Shown one piece after another: positions 15,817-26,595 of a stretch of 44,261 nt of DNA (positions are counted from its first letter, which is position 1; each line of letters opens with the position of its first letter). Made by a program: the position numbers and the translations under genes. Under the pieces are notes generated by a model that saw only the letters and a list, made by a program, of their open reading frames with translations, searched no databases and was not told the DNA's origin. This stretch comes from Pleurotus ostreatus/Saccharomyces cerevisiae fusant. Taxonomy: Eukaryota; Opisthokonta. The stretch spans positions 1-44,261 of the forward strand of contig JAMQCK010000176.1 of assembly GCA_024196135.1 (NCBI GenBank), read 5' to 3'.

Positions 15817-16048
15817 TCGCGCTCAGATCATATAAGGGCTTCCGCTAGAGGATACAATCACGGTTCGCCAACCGCGATACTTAGTGCGGTAGTACGATGG
15901 ACGGAGCCAAAGCGTCGTTTTGTTGACCATCACTGCGAAAATGGCAGTGTTGCCGTCTGACTGCATAAGTGAGAACAAGCTAACCGGGTGCGCACGAGCG
16001 TACCACTTTCCCCAAGTTCTACAAGTTCTACGGGGCGGCGGGCCCACC

Positions 16049-17152
16049 TTAGCTATCCTCACGGTGGACCTCTGGCATCGTAGCCACGTCGCGCAGCATC
16101 TCCAACACATCGTCCGTGGCCCACACGCGCTCCGCGTTCGGACTGTCCGAGAAGGTCCGCGATGGAAGTTCGGACACCCGCTCTTGAAGCGCGAGAGCCT
16201 GAGCTTCGTCGCCCAGAACGGCGCGCCCTAGATCCACGACCTGCTCTTGCGACACTCCAATGGCCGCCTCCATGAGAGGGTCATGCGTCCAGTCCATCGC
16301 GAAAGGTGATAGCGGTCCAGCGAAAGGGATGGGGGGAGGAAAATCGTCATAAACGTCGTCGCCCCATTCGTCGACTTCCATCTTCTCAGATGTGAGCGAT
16401 GCCATGAAATCTTCGTCCATCTCGGATGTCCCTATAAGGAGCCCGCTGTCGATGTATTCCGCGGCGATCAAGCTCATGAGAGGGCGGAACAGGGCCCTGT
16501 CGAGGATCGCAGTAATTTGAGGCCAGTCTTTGGAGCGACATGCTTTCACGTACGGGGCGGTATAGTTGTCAATACAGACATACGTAAAGACGTTGGGACG
16601 ATCAGGCGTGAGCGCCAGCCACTAAGTTCGACGGTTGTTAGTAGACATCACATGAACAAGTCCGGCACTCGCCATTGCGTCGTCCAATAAGCCATAAGGG
16701 TTACACTGCGCAAGCATCTCCGTTCGCTCTTGGTCCGAAAAACCTATGTAGGATTGGTACATGTCGATAAACCGTGTGACTGCGTTGCGCAAGAGGTCAG
16801 CCACGTTCTCTTCCAGATCCTCGTAGGTCTCGTAGCTCAGGCGTCCCAAGTCGAGGTGCAGGATCAGCCCGCGGTTGAAGTTGAAGCAGGGGCGGCTACT
16901 GCTCACACGCCCTGGCCAAAGGTCTTTGCACGGACGAGGCGATAAGGCATCAAGGCAATCAATGATAGTCGATAGGAAAGTTGTGCGACCAAATCCAGGG
17001 GGTCGACGGATAACGTGCAGGCGCTTGGTCGAGCACAGGTGTGGCACGAAACGGATGCGATCAAAGGGATAGCAAGCATCAAGGAGAGTATCGAGGGAGC
17101 CTATTCCAGGTTGGTCCTGGGTCCGCTGAAGCAACGCTTCCAGTTGCGCCAT
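16049..17152 (-). CDS. Degenerate AAA-ATPase-like protein, copy C
   Basis: Predicted 350 residues; exons 17152-16673 and 16621-16049. The intron (16622-16672, 51 nt) sits where copies A and B have theirs but appears to begin with GCGAGT, a GC-AG intron; no GT donor nearby keeps the conserved frame. Walker A position is RRPPGFGRTTFLS (Arg for Lys) and Walker B position TYVCIDNYTAP (Asn for Glu/Asp). A VILHLDLG-type strand (LILHLDLGRLSYETYEDLEE) and IGVSQEQVVDLGRAVLGDE are present. It is more diverged from A and B and lacks a visible GPATCH1 relic beside it. Divergent from the TVP38 gene. Function unknown. Confidence 0.7.
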
Positions 17153-17190
17153 GAGAGTTGAGGGCAGGAGTTGAACAATGAATATTTGCC

Positions 17191-17207
17191 CACGCGTACA
17201 GCGCGTG
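17191..17207. promoter_or_regulatory. Dyad element upstream of AAA copy C
   Basis: CACGCG-TACAG-CGCGTG, a perfect 6-bp inverted repeat around 5 bp, starts 39 bp upstream of the ATG at 17152. It is the most symmetric of the three equivalent elements. Confidence 0.5.
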
Positions 17208-17478
17208 ATCAACAACCAATTCGGATATTCCTCGATTTAGACTTCCGCGGGCACAGCCACGCACGGTCCGCCAACTCCGCGGCTTGTCCCCGCCTGGGTC
17301 GGCGGGATTCTTCCCTTTTCGTCCATGCACCGCACAGGACGCGGAACTCCCCCGCCCTCGCCCTCGACATATAAGCCCAAGATGATCGACGCTCGTCCCA
17401 ATCACCGGCTCCAGCGCCAAGACCGCCTCACGACATTCCTCCTCCATTCGCCACTAGTATCTCCGGCACGTTCACACG

Positions 17479-18743
17479 ATGCATACACGACAATCACCCT
17501 CGTACACTGAATATGCACCGCTCGTCGTACAACCACAACCGATTCACCAATGGGAGGCAGCACCAGAGACCTTCACGCCGCCACAGTACCCGCCAAATCG
17601 CGCGCAGATTATACGGACACCAAGTCCGACACCTAGTGAGCAGAATCAGCTCGAAGGTAAACTGCCGTACAGCAAGGGAAAGATGCTCAAGATGTATTGG
17701 CGTGCGTATACTCTTGTTTTCTGCTCCACTCGTCACTTACCTTCGATCAGGCGAGGCGCTGGTTGCGGTCATAATCATCGTCGCCTTCATCGTTATTTTT
17801 GCCATGAACGACAAGATCGTGCACGCTCTACGACCCGTCAAGTCATGGATGGATGAGTCAGTAAAGTTTATCCTTCCTACCTGCACTCCAATAACATGGC
17901 ATGCAGCCGCCCATGGGGCTTCGTCATCCCTCTAGCAATATACGTCGTCATCTCCTTCCCCCCACTCATCGGTCAAGAGATCGTTGCCACATTCTGCGGC
18001 ATGATCTGGGGGCTGGGAGAGGGCTTCGGTATTGTCGCGGCAGGGACGATTATTGGCGAGATACTGCTCTTCACGTACGTCTCTCCCTTTGACGACTTGC
18101 TTGCACGCACTGACCCACTCATCATGCAGCGGCGTCAAGTACTTCTTCAGCGCGAAGCTGCAGACGAAGGAGAAAAGCAGTGTATCCTACGCTTGCTACG
18201 CTAGGGTCATACGCGAAGGCGGCTGGATCATGTGCGCCGTCTTCCGTCTGAGTGTGTTCCCGCCGCATTGTGAGTTTCCCAACTTCCTTTTCGCCCATAC
18301 ATCAGTGCTGACTCCCACCCAGTCATCACCGTCCTCGTCGCGGCCTGCGACGTCCCCCTATGGACCTACCTCATCGCCATCGTCATCGGCTTCCCGCGAC
18401 AATTGCTTCCCGTCTACCTCGGCGTGGTCCTCGACGACGGGGAGGAGAACAGTACGTTCATAGTCCATTTCCGTGACTTGAACGTGAACACTTATAATCT
18501 CACAGCCCAACACGCTGGCCCGAAGGCCGTCAAGGGCGTCTTCATCGCCTTCATCGTCGTCGTCACCATCGCGGCGGGCAGGATCATCGGTGGACGGGTC
18601 AAGAAGATCAAGCCGGACGTTATCTACGAGCGCAGGAAAGCTAGGTGCGTACATGTTGTCCACCTTGACTGCTTCCAGACTGACTCTTGGGTCATAGGCA
18701 GCAGAAGATGATGGAGTCCTCGGAGTCGTTCACCGGTGTCTGA
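17479..18743 (+). CDS. TVP38/TMEM64-family membrane protein (VTT domain)
   Basis: Integral membrane protein of the Golgi/ER SNARE-associated (DedA-like VTT) family, which in eukaryotes is linked to vesicle trafficking and lipid scrambling. After a Pro-rich cytosolic N-terminus come hydrophobic segments in separate exons: VAVIIIVAFIVIFAM, then GFVIPLAIYVVISFPPLIGQ with EIVATFCGMIWGLGEGFGIV and AAGTIIGE (the VTT core), then RLSVFPPH, FITVLVAACDVPLWTYLIAI, GFPRQLLPVYLGVVLDDGEE, and a last GVFIAFIVVVTIAAGRIIGG helix. A basic cytosolic tail follows and the stop is at 18741-18743. Six introns separate seven exons. I chose the ATG at 17479 as the first in frame with the Pro-rich leader; the leader length is uncertain. 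Confidence 0.82.
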
Positions 18744-19091
18744 ACGTGTGCTATCATGTTTCCTCGCTCGCTTTGTGTTGTATATTATTTGCCGCTGTCG
18801 GCGCTACCTTCTCTTCACGATGCATATTTATCCAGCACACTCACGGACTTGGCCTGCCTAGATTACTTACCCGTAATCCCACTACATGACTAGGGATAGA
18901 CTTTAGGATAGCTTGAACAATAGCAAACATTGTTCGAATACCGACGTATTTGTGTTCCTTAAGGTCACAACGCTCCGCATAGAGTGGGAAAGCACCGCGC
19001 AGTGAGCAAACTAGCGAGCGGAACCATAACGATACGTATACGGAACCACAACGATACAAGAAGCAATGCCGTACAATTCTCGCAAAGACCT
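18744..19091. other. Convergent intergenic region, TVP38 and separase 3' ends
   Basis: About 350 bp with no gene motif; it should hold the 3' UTRs and polyadenylation signals of the two convergent genes. Confidence 0.5.
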
Positions 19092-22000
19092 CTATAGATA
19101 AAACGGTATCCCATACACCACCGGCGCCGCGCCCGTTAGATACTTCAACTTGCACACGTCGCGCGACTGCGCCACCGCGGCCACGACCGATGTACTGCCC
19201 TGCCTGCTCTCGTCCCACCGCTTTGCGTGGCTGGGCACGAGCTTCATCTTGTCGATCACGGACTGCGTAAACTTGTCGATGTCGCGGTCGGTGACGTCCC
19301 ACATGTTCGCGACGAGGGTGGGGCTGGGGGTGGGGGTGAGCGTGGGTAAGAGAGCGAGCAAAGGGGTGAGTGATGAGCAAAGGCGTGAGGTGAGGCGAGC
19401 GGAGGGATGTATGGTAAATGATTAGAAGGATGGGCAGGGTGGGTCAACTCACCATCCAGCGAGCATGTAGTTGTTAGGTATGCCGACACGGTCGAAGTCG
19501 CCCATATCCTTCATGAAGCCGGAGGAGCAGCCCCAGAGCATGGTCGCCGCGCACCGCGGGAGCTGCCGGATCTTGTGCGAGCGCGCGTACTTGTCCGCAC
19601 CGCCGTGGCCGAAGTAACTATGCGAAGACCAGATCAGCATGGCGAAATGTTAGAGGAAGAGAAGAGCTTCACGAACACAACAAGGTCCCGTTGCCTCAGC
19701 GCGTTCAAGAGCTGCTGCTCGCTCGGCGGTTGCCCGATCACACCATCCCAGCCCACACACTTCATCTGCTGCGCCCAGTCCCTGAACCGGCCCTCCGTGC
19801 CGACGAGGTCCCCGCTAGGGTTCAACACATAGTACCCATCCCGCGGATCCACAACCGCACGATCAACGACCTCGCCCTCGCCGCCCCTCCTCAACTTCGC
19901 CATCTCCACCCGGTCGATCAAGAAGTCGAGGCTCGGGATCCGACTGACGCTCCGCCCGCGCAGGATGGGGATGCTCTCCCAGGGGATGCCCTGCACGTTC
20001 TTGTCGAGCACGAGGAAGAGGTGCTCCCCGCCACCGGCCGCTTCCGAGATTTCATGCCGCGAGCGCGTTCTGCCGGCGTCCCTCAAGCGAGAGCGGGTGG
20101 ACTCTTCCTCAAGTACGGCGCGCAGATCGACGATGACTTGCACGATATCGACCTCGGCGATGGATACCTGCACGCCGTGGAACTGGTAGAGGTCGAGAAT
20201 AAAGTAGACGAAGTCCTCGAGTTCTTCGTCGGCGCATTTGGGCCCGAGTGCGGCGATGCGCTCGACAATGTGGTCATCAAGCTGCACATTGCGAAGGTTC
20301 TGGCTTTGGGAAGCGGTCTTCCGATGGGCTTTACCTTTTGGCTTCTTGTCGCGGAGACGGAGGTTCTCGTCGAATACCTTGTCGATCGACTTGCGTAGGT
20401 CGTCGATGGCCTCGGGCGTAAGGTTCAGACGGGACCCCAGGATGGTCTGAGGAGCGAGAGTTAGCTACGTAGGTAAGGAAACCCGTCGACACTCGTACCT
20501 TGAACCCTCCGAGCCAACAGAACTCGATGCTCTGCAGGAGCTCTTTCAGCCGCGTGTCCAAGCCAGCTCGCTCCTTCCACCAATTCTGACGAGCCTCGGG
20601 ATCATTCCTGATGTTGACCGCGCTCTTCGTCGACTCGTTGCTCAACCGGATGATCTCGCCCATCTCCGACAGCGCGTCGTCGAAGGACAGGTACTCCTCG
20701 TCATCGTCGTTGTCCCGCCGACCCTGTAGCGGGATGCAGAAGACCAGGGGCTCGCTCTGCTCGCCACCTTCCTGCCGGCTGAGGAATAGCGTGCGCTTGT
20801 CCTCGGTGACAGCAACGTGAACGATGGTCCAATTGCTCGGGAAGCTCTCCGTCGACAAGACAGACGTCTCCGGATTGACGCCAGCAGCGTCGTACCGCGC
20901 CTTGACGCGGGCCCAGTAGTCACGAAGTGCGCGCTCTTCGTTGTCCTCGTCGTCGCTCATGTTATCGTCATCGAGAGACATGTTGGCGAACATCCGGGTG
21001 GGTGCGGCTTTGGCGATAGCCTTGGCGGATCCGTCTTTGTAGACTTCACGCCACTGTAAGTCGTCGAACGTGTCATAATCAGGGAACTTATGCGCGATGA
21101 CCTCGAGCATCTCGCGCCGCAAGGTGACTGCAGTGGAAGTATCTGAACGCAACAGGTCAGTATCCGAAAGCCCAGTGTGACACGCGGAGCAACGTACCGA
21201 GAAGGCGGCCGGCTAGAGCGGAGCCCCGATCGTCGACCAAGCCCAGCGACGTTTGGAGCGCTCGCACGATGGCTAAGGAGATGGCAGCCTCGCGAACGTG
21301 AGAGACAGAGCCCTTCTTGCTCATGGAGTTCAGGTCCGACCAGAACAGGCCTTCCGCGTGCTGCAGCAGTTTGAGTAGGTCTTGCGTAGAAGGCAGCATC
21401 GGCAATGGCTTGTCGCACGACATGCCCATGGGTACCGCAATTGCTGGGGGACAAATTAGCTTCCGTCCGCAGATATACTAGAATTCTACGCACTGGACTC
21501 CGCGATGGAGCTCAAGAACATGTCTGAGCGGAAGCGCGAGTAGATCTCGTGAAGCGCAAGGCGACCTTCGAGCGCTGTTATCTCGGCCTGAGAAAAACTC
21601 GTAAGGTACAGCAAGTCAGAAAGACACTGCGCCACTCACACCACTCAACGCCGTTGTTGACAGAGTACGCAGTTTCTCCATCATCTCGTCAGAGCCGTCA
21701 TGGTCGTTGTCCCGCAGCAGCCACACTAGAGTACAGTCAGAATCATAAGCATCGTTACGTGTGATAGCACACACAATGACGAGTTAGAATCGCAGAGAGC
21801 AGTTGAGGGAAGACGGACTCCTGCGGAGGGGTGCGTGTTGCATCCAGGGATTTCCTAGAGCTGCTACCGGTCAGACCACCGCCAAGTATCACGAATAAAA
21901 CGCACCTGAAAGCAACACCGTCCAGTGCGGTGAAGGTCTGGTTCAACTCCTCTAACATGGCAATGGCCTCTTCGTACAACTGCAGTGCGCCCTCATCCTG

Positions 22001-25000
22001 GTTGGAACGCTGCGTATAGTCGCCTTGTAATCTCCGCAAGTCCACCGCGTCGTCGCCAGTGATCGTCGGCAATAATTGAGTAGCTTGTATCAGGGCATCG
22101 TGGCTGTTCTCGAGATCACCCAGCAACAATAGGATTTCGCCCTTCTTCGCCAGAGCACGACTGACCATGGGCGGTGCGTTCAATGACTCCGAAAGGTCGA
22201 GCGCCTGGATGATGAAGTACTCGGCCTCCCTTGCAGACCCGCGAGACAGATAGGCCGCGCTCAGAGCAAACAATGTGTCGAGCTGCGCTTCTGCAACGCG
22301 ATATCCATCGCTTCCCAGCGAAGAGTTGCGCGAGGACGATGCCTTGGACGAAGAGTCGGGGCCAGGGGAGCCAGCGTCGTCCGCTTGCGCGACCTGGAAC
22401 GGGTTGTCTTCTTCAACTGGCTTTGGTTTGGATGCTGCGTAAAAGCGCATGAATCCGTCCATAGCGCGATTGAGGAGTCGCAGGCTTCGCAGCAGGCCGT
22501 CTAGCGCTGCAGGCACATCACTCTACGGGGCTGTCAGCATTATAAGAAGCTTGCGAAAGCCGTACTCACCCTGCATAGCTGGATCAGCGAGAATACCCTA
22601 GACGCCAAAGCCGCCCTTTCCAAGCTATCAAGGCGCTGTTGCATTTGCTGTCGCGGCGGAAGGCCTTTCGTCTCGGACGGCAGCGATTGAGACAGGTCGA
22701 GAGCGGTTGAGTAGGCCGCGGAACTTCGTTGTCGTGAGTATTAACGCAAGGCAATAGCACAAAGGACATACCTGGCTGCAAGGTCCTCTAACTCCGCCAA
22801 AACCCCAGCATATCGTAGCAATAGATTGATCTTCACCTCAGGCGAGAGCATCGAAGCGCTTTCACGAAGGCGGTTGAACATCGTCTTGGCCCGAGTGTAC
22901 TTGCCGAGACGGAAGTACTCGAACGCGAGCTCGGTCGTCGCATTCGCGTAGTCTGTATCTTGATTGAGCGGCAGTACAACATCAACAATGACCCACGTAC
23001 CATCACTATACGGACCCAACTTCAACTCGGCCAGCCGCCGAACGACGTCCAAGACTCGCACTTTGACCAAAGTCAGCCCCAAAAGATTGAGCACCGAGCC
23101 CAACAAGCGCAGCAGATCAAGCAACCCGCCGAAATCATCGAAAACCAACGCATGTTGCGACTTCGTATTCGCCGCCGGCCTCGGCGGCGTCTTCACATTG
23201 AGCGACAGCTCCTGCAGTGGCCTCGCCTTCGGCGTTACCGGATTGACGGGAGGCGGCGCGGGCTTCTTCTTCGACGGCACCGCGCGGGTGGCGATCCTGG
23301 AGGTAGTCACTTTGCGTCTGGACCCGCCGCTCTTGGTGGCGGATGATTTGGCTGCACTTCCAGGTTTCGTCGTCGACTTGGGCGAGTTCTCCGCGGTTCG
23401 GGTGGAAATGAAGGCGCGGAAGATCTTGGTGGCCTCTTCGGAGTGGAAGACGAGCAAGTCGATTTGCTCGGGGTCGGCGCGGCGGTGTGCGAGGAGGCCT
23501 AGCCACAGATGGGTCATGGCCCGGTATTGCGCGGTGAAGGTGAGGAGCCCTACGTCGCGCGCCATTGTCTATACGCGAAGCATCAGCGCAAGCACCGGGT
23601 ATAGGATCAAAAACGCACCTCTGACGCCAGCAATCCTTGAATCTCTACGCTAAGGTCCCATGGTGACTTGAACCCGAAGCCTTCCTCCGGATTACAGTGA
23701 TACTTAAACTCCAAGCACATCAACAGGGTCCGTATCCGGCGCAGAGGCATAGCCGACTCCTCGTAGACGTCCAGGAGTTCAAGCAAGAGGTGCCGCACGA
23801 CCGCCCTGACGGACTCCTTCCATCGCAAGGTCGCCAAGCTTTGGATCTGACGCTCAAGAAGTGCGCCAACGATTCCAGCGTCTTGAAGTCCTATATCCTT
23901 GAGTGACACAGTTTCGGGTTGCAGCAGCAGCTCGCAGGCGCCGATGTACGTAATACGATCCACGATTGCCGCAAGGTGCTTCAGGGAGTCAGACGCCGTG
24001 AACGCGTCCGACGCTGTCGTGCTGCCGAGCACTTCAGCCAATCTTGAGCGATCGTAAGGGAACGAGCTGATGGCCTGCTTGAACGCATCGCTGGCGGCCT
24101 ACCGTCCTGTCAGCATCACCAACTTCCTTCAAACCCAAATCCAAATCTTACCTTCCGATTCCCAGCCTTCGACTGACAGATCCCCAGAATCTCCCATCTT
24201 CTGTACAACTGCTCCTCCAGCTGTTGCCACCCCTCATCCGCCTCCTCGTTACCCGTTCGCATCTCGACCGCCTGCCGCCCGAGCTCGCAGCTATCCCGAA
24301 GGAACGTGATGCAAGCACTGTGCTGCGAGGCGCTGAATAGCGTCGCGCCGAGGTTGTAGAGCGCCGCGGAGAGGTATCGCAGGTACTTCGCGGTTTCTGA
24401 GTTTGGTTCCTGCGCCTGAATGAGCTTGGTCGCGCGTTCAAGGCAGTCGTGAGAGGCCATGTGGGTACGTGGGTCCAAGGTGACGAGTTGGGTGCGAGCG
24501 AGGAGGGTGAGGGTCTCCAGCACACGTGCAATCAACGCCCCGCGAGCTTCAGGTGCTATGCGAGCGATCGCAACCTCCATGACGGAGACAATGGCTCGCA
24601 GCAGTGAACGGACGGCTGCTACGAGATTGCTAGGCGGTCCGGAGCGGGCGGGCACGTCCGCAATGCGGAGGGACGTCTGCAACAGACGAGAGACCGCGTT
24701 GTCGACCTTGCGGTACGCTCGTCCGGTGTCGTCCTGGTGCGATTCTGCTAGCATCTGTACCAATGACGGCGCCTGCAGGAGCGATATTGTGTCCTGTATG
24801 CGATCCACAAGGTCCGCTGACAAAAGTCATTGGACTGAAGTCAAGTCGTCCATTGACATAAGACTTACCTTGAGGTTCAGACGATTCCAGGCAAACCGTC
24901 AATTGCGCCAGTCGCGTGCATAAAGAAGCCGCATCTTGACTAGATGCCTTAACTTCGCCCGCATCCGTGGACGAACCTGAGTCTCCACCACTAGACGAAT

Positions 25001-26345
25001 GCAGCAAAGTCGAGATGCGCTCGAGCGCAGAGAGGTCGCCAGCCTGGATGGACCATCAGCATCATGTAGACCGTCAGGAATCCTTAGCTCACCCTTCTCG
25101 CATACGACGTCCACGTCTCACAGAACCCGAGATACTTGGATCCGCTCATGAAGTCACCCGCGTCCGGCCTGCCTTCCGCGTAATTGACGATTGAAGTGAT
25201 CCTTGGGAGCACCGACTCCGCCGAGTACCCGTCCTTCTCCGTAGTACATCTTGACGCATAGTCCAGCAAGCACTTGTTGACGTGACCCCAGAAGGTTGAC
25301 GCTTCGACAGTGTTGGGAGTGGTGAGGGCCAGGCATGTCAAAGCATAGCACCGAATTTCCAGCGCGGGTAGTGGGTCCATCTCGATCCCGGCCATACCGC
25401 GGGTGAGCGCGGTGTACGCGCGCGTTAAGAGCGAGTCCGCATGTTTGAATAGTGAAGATGGGAGCACGGATCGCCAGGCGACGAGGGTAGGTTGTGCGTG
25501 AAGGGCTTGGGAGAACGCGGCTATTGTCGCGCCCTTGGCATTGGCCATGCGCCGGGAGACGGTTGTGAGTGCGTAGAGCAAGTAAGTTGTCGCGATCATC
25601 AGGATGTTGTCGTCCAAATCGTTTACTTGAGGAATGTCGAGGGATAGTAGGTGTAAGCCACCAGCAACCGCTGTTGGACCCGTCGTATCGAGAATGGCAC
25701 ACAATTGAGGATGAATCTCCTCGATAATCGTAGACGCATCGTCGTACTGTCAAGCTCATCAGCCATCCCGATCCGCATCCAGCAAACCACTTCACGCACC
25801 ATCTCCAGCGCAATCAACTTCCCCACCACATTCACTGCCGCGCGCTCGATCTCCAGCTTGTTCGACGTCCCCTTCCTCAGCGTCGCGAGCGCCTTCCGCG
25901 CCTTCGAAGCAGCCGACGCCGCCGCCGTCCCCTCCATCGTCTTCTTCGTGGCTTTGCCTTGTGGCTGCTTCCACCCCGCGCGCATGAGATCGTTCAGCGC
26001 CTGTGACGCGCTGTTCACCGCGTGCATTGCCGCGGCCTTTTCTTCTGCTTCATCGCGCGGGGGTGTCTTCTTGGCTGGCGCATTCGTTTGTTTCGTCGCA
26101 GCTTGCTTCGTAGGCGCACTCGTTTGCTTCGTGGCACTCGTCTGCCTCGTCGTCCGCGTCTTCGTGTCTTTCAATTGCACTTGCGCCAGCTCATCCGCCA
26201 GATCGTCCACCGCGTCATTTGCTGTGGCGGATCGCGTCCGCGCGTGCCCTGCTCGTGGTTTTGCAGCCGCGGTACGTGTAGATTGGGCACGGGAGGAGCC
26301 CTCAGCCTTCAGAGATGTAGTTCTTCTAAGCGCGCGTGTAGTCAT
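19092..26345 (-). CDS. Separase (peptidase C50, ESP1/Cut1 family)
   Basis: Giant caspase-like protease that cleaves cohesin at anaphase. The catalytic region is unmistakable at the 3' end: HLFLVLDKNVQGIPWESIPI with LRGRSVSRIPS, then YFGHGGADKYAR holding the catalytic His (about 19.6 kb), MLWGCSSG holding the catalytic Cys, GIPNNYMLAGW, and PTLVANMWDVTDRDIDKF with the stop at 19092. Upstream exons to 26345 encode the long alpha-helical repeat region, ending N-terminally in a basic Thr/Lys/Gln-rich stretch (MTTRALRRTTSL and repeats of KQT type). A rough count gives about 2,000 residues, normal for separases. Numerous short introns; the one before PTLVANM has a C-rich pyrimidine tract. It could be read as two genes because of its size, but same-strand frames join continuously and no internal start is favoured. 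Confidence 0.9.
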
Positions 26346-26408
26346 GGTGGTAGTAGAGGTGAGAGATGCGTGCGGCAAGGGTGATGGTTTGGGAGGAGGC
26401 GTGTGCCA

Positions 26409-26443
26409 ACGCGTGTGTTCGTTTGCACGTGATGGCGACGCGA
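26409..26443. promoter_or_regulatory. MluI cell-cycle box pair upstream of separase
   Basis: ACGCGT at 26409-26414 and ACGCGA at 26438-26443 lie 64-98 bp upstream of the separase ATG, inside the roughly 250-bp gap to MAK11. ACGCGT is the fungal MBF target of G1/S and mitotic genes. Matches this short can occur by chance in GC-rich DNA. Confidence 0.4.
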
Positions 26444-26595
26444 ACCGTAAATACACGTGGGATGGACCGACAAGCGCCCATTCATTAAAGTGAATGACCG
26501 AAATGAAAGGCCTTGGCTGCCTTTGTAGCGACTAGCCAACCGAGGACGGTAAACTCTACAACGACAACAAAAATGCAACCAAGCATACAGATAGA

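Noticed and set aside
15817..16048. A second GPATCH1 tail relic between AAA copies B and C
   Set aside because: Only the far 3' flank (near 15990-16020, GAGCGTACCA) resembles the other spacers; no tail-like coding match found.
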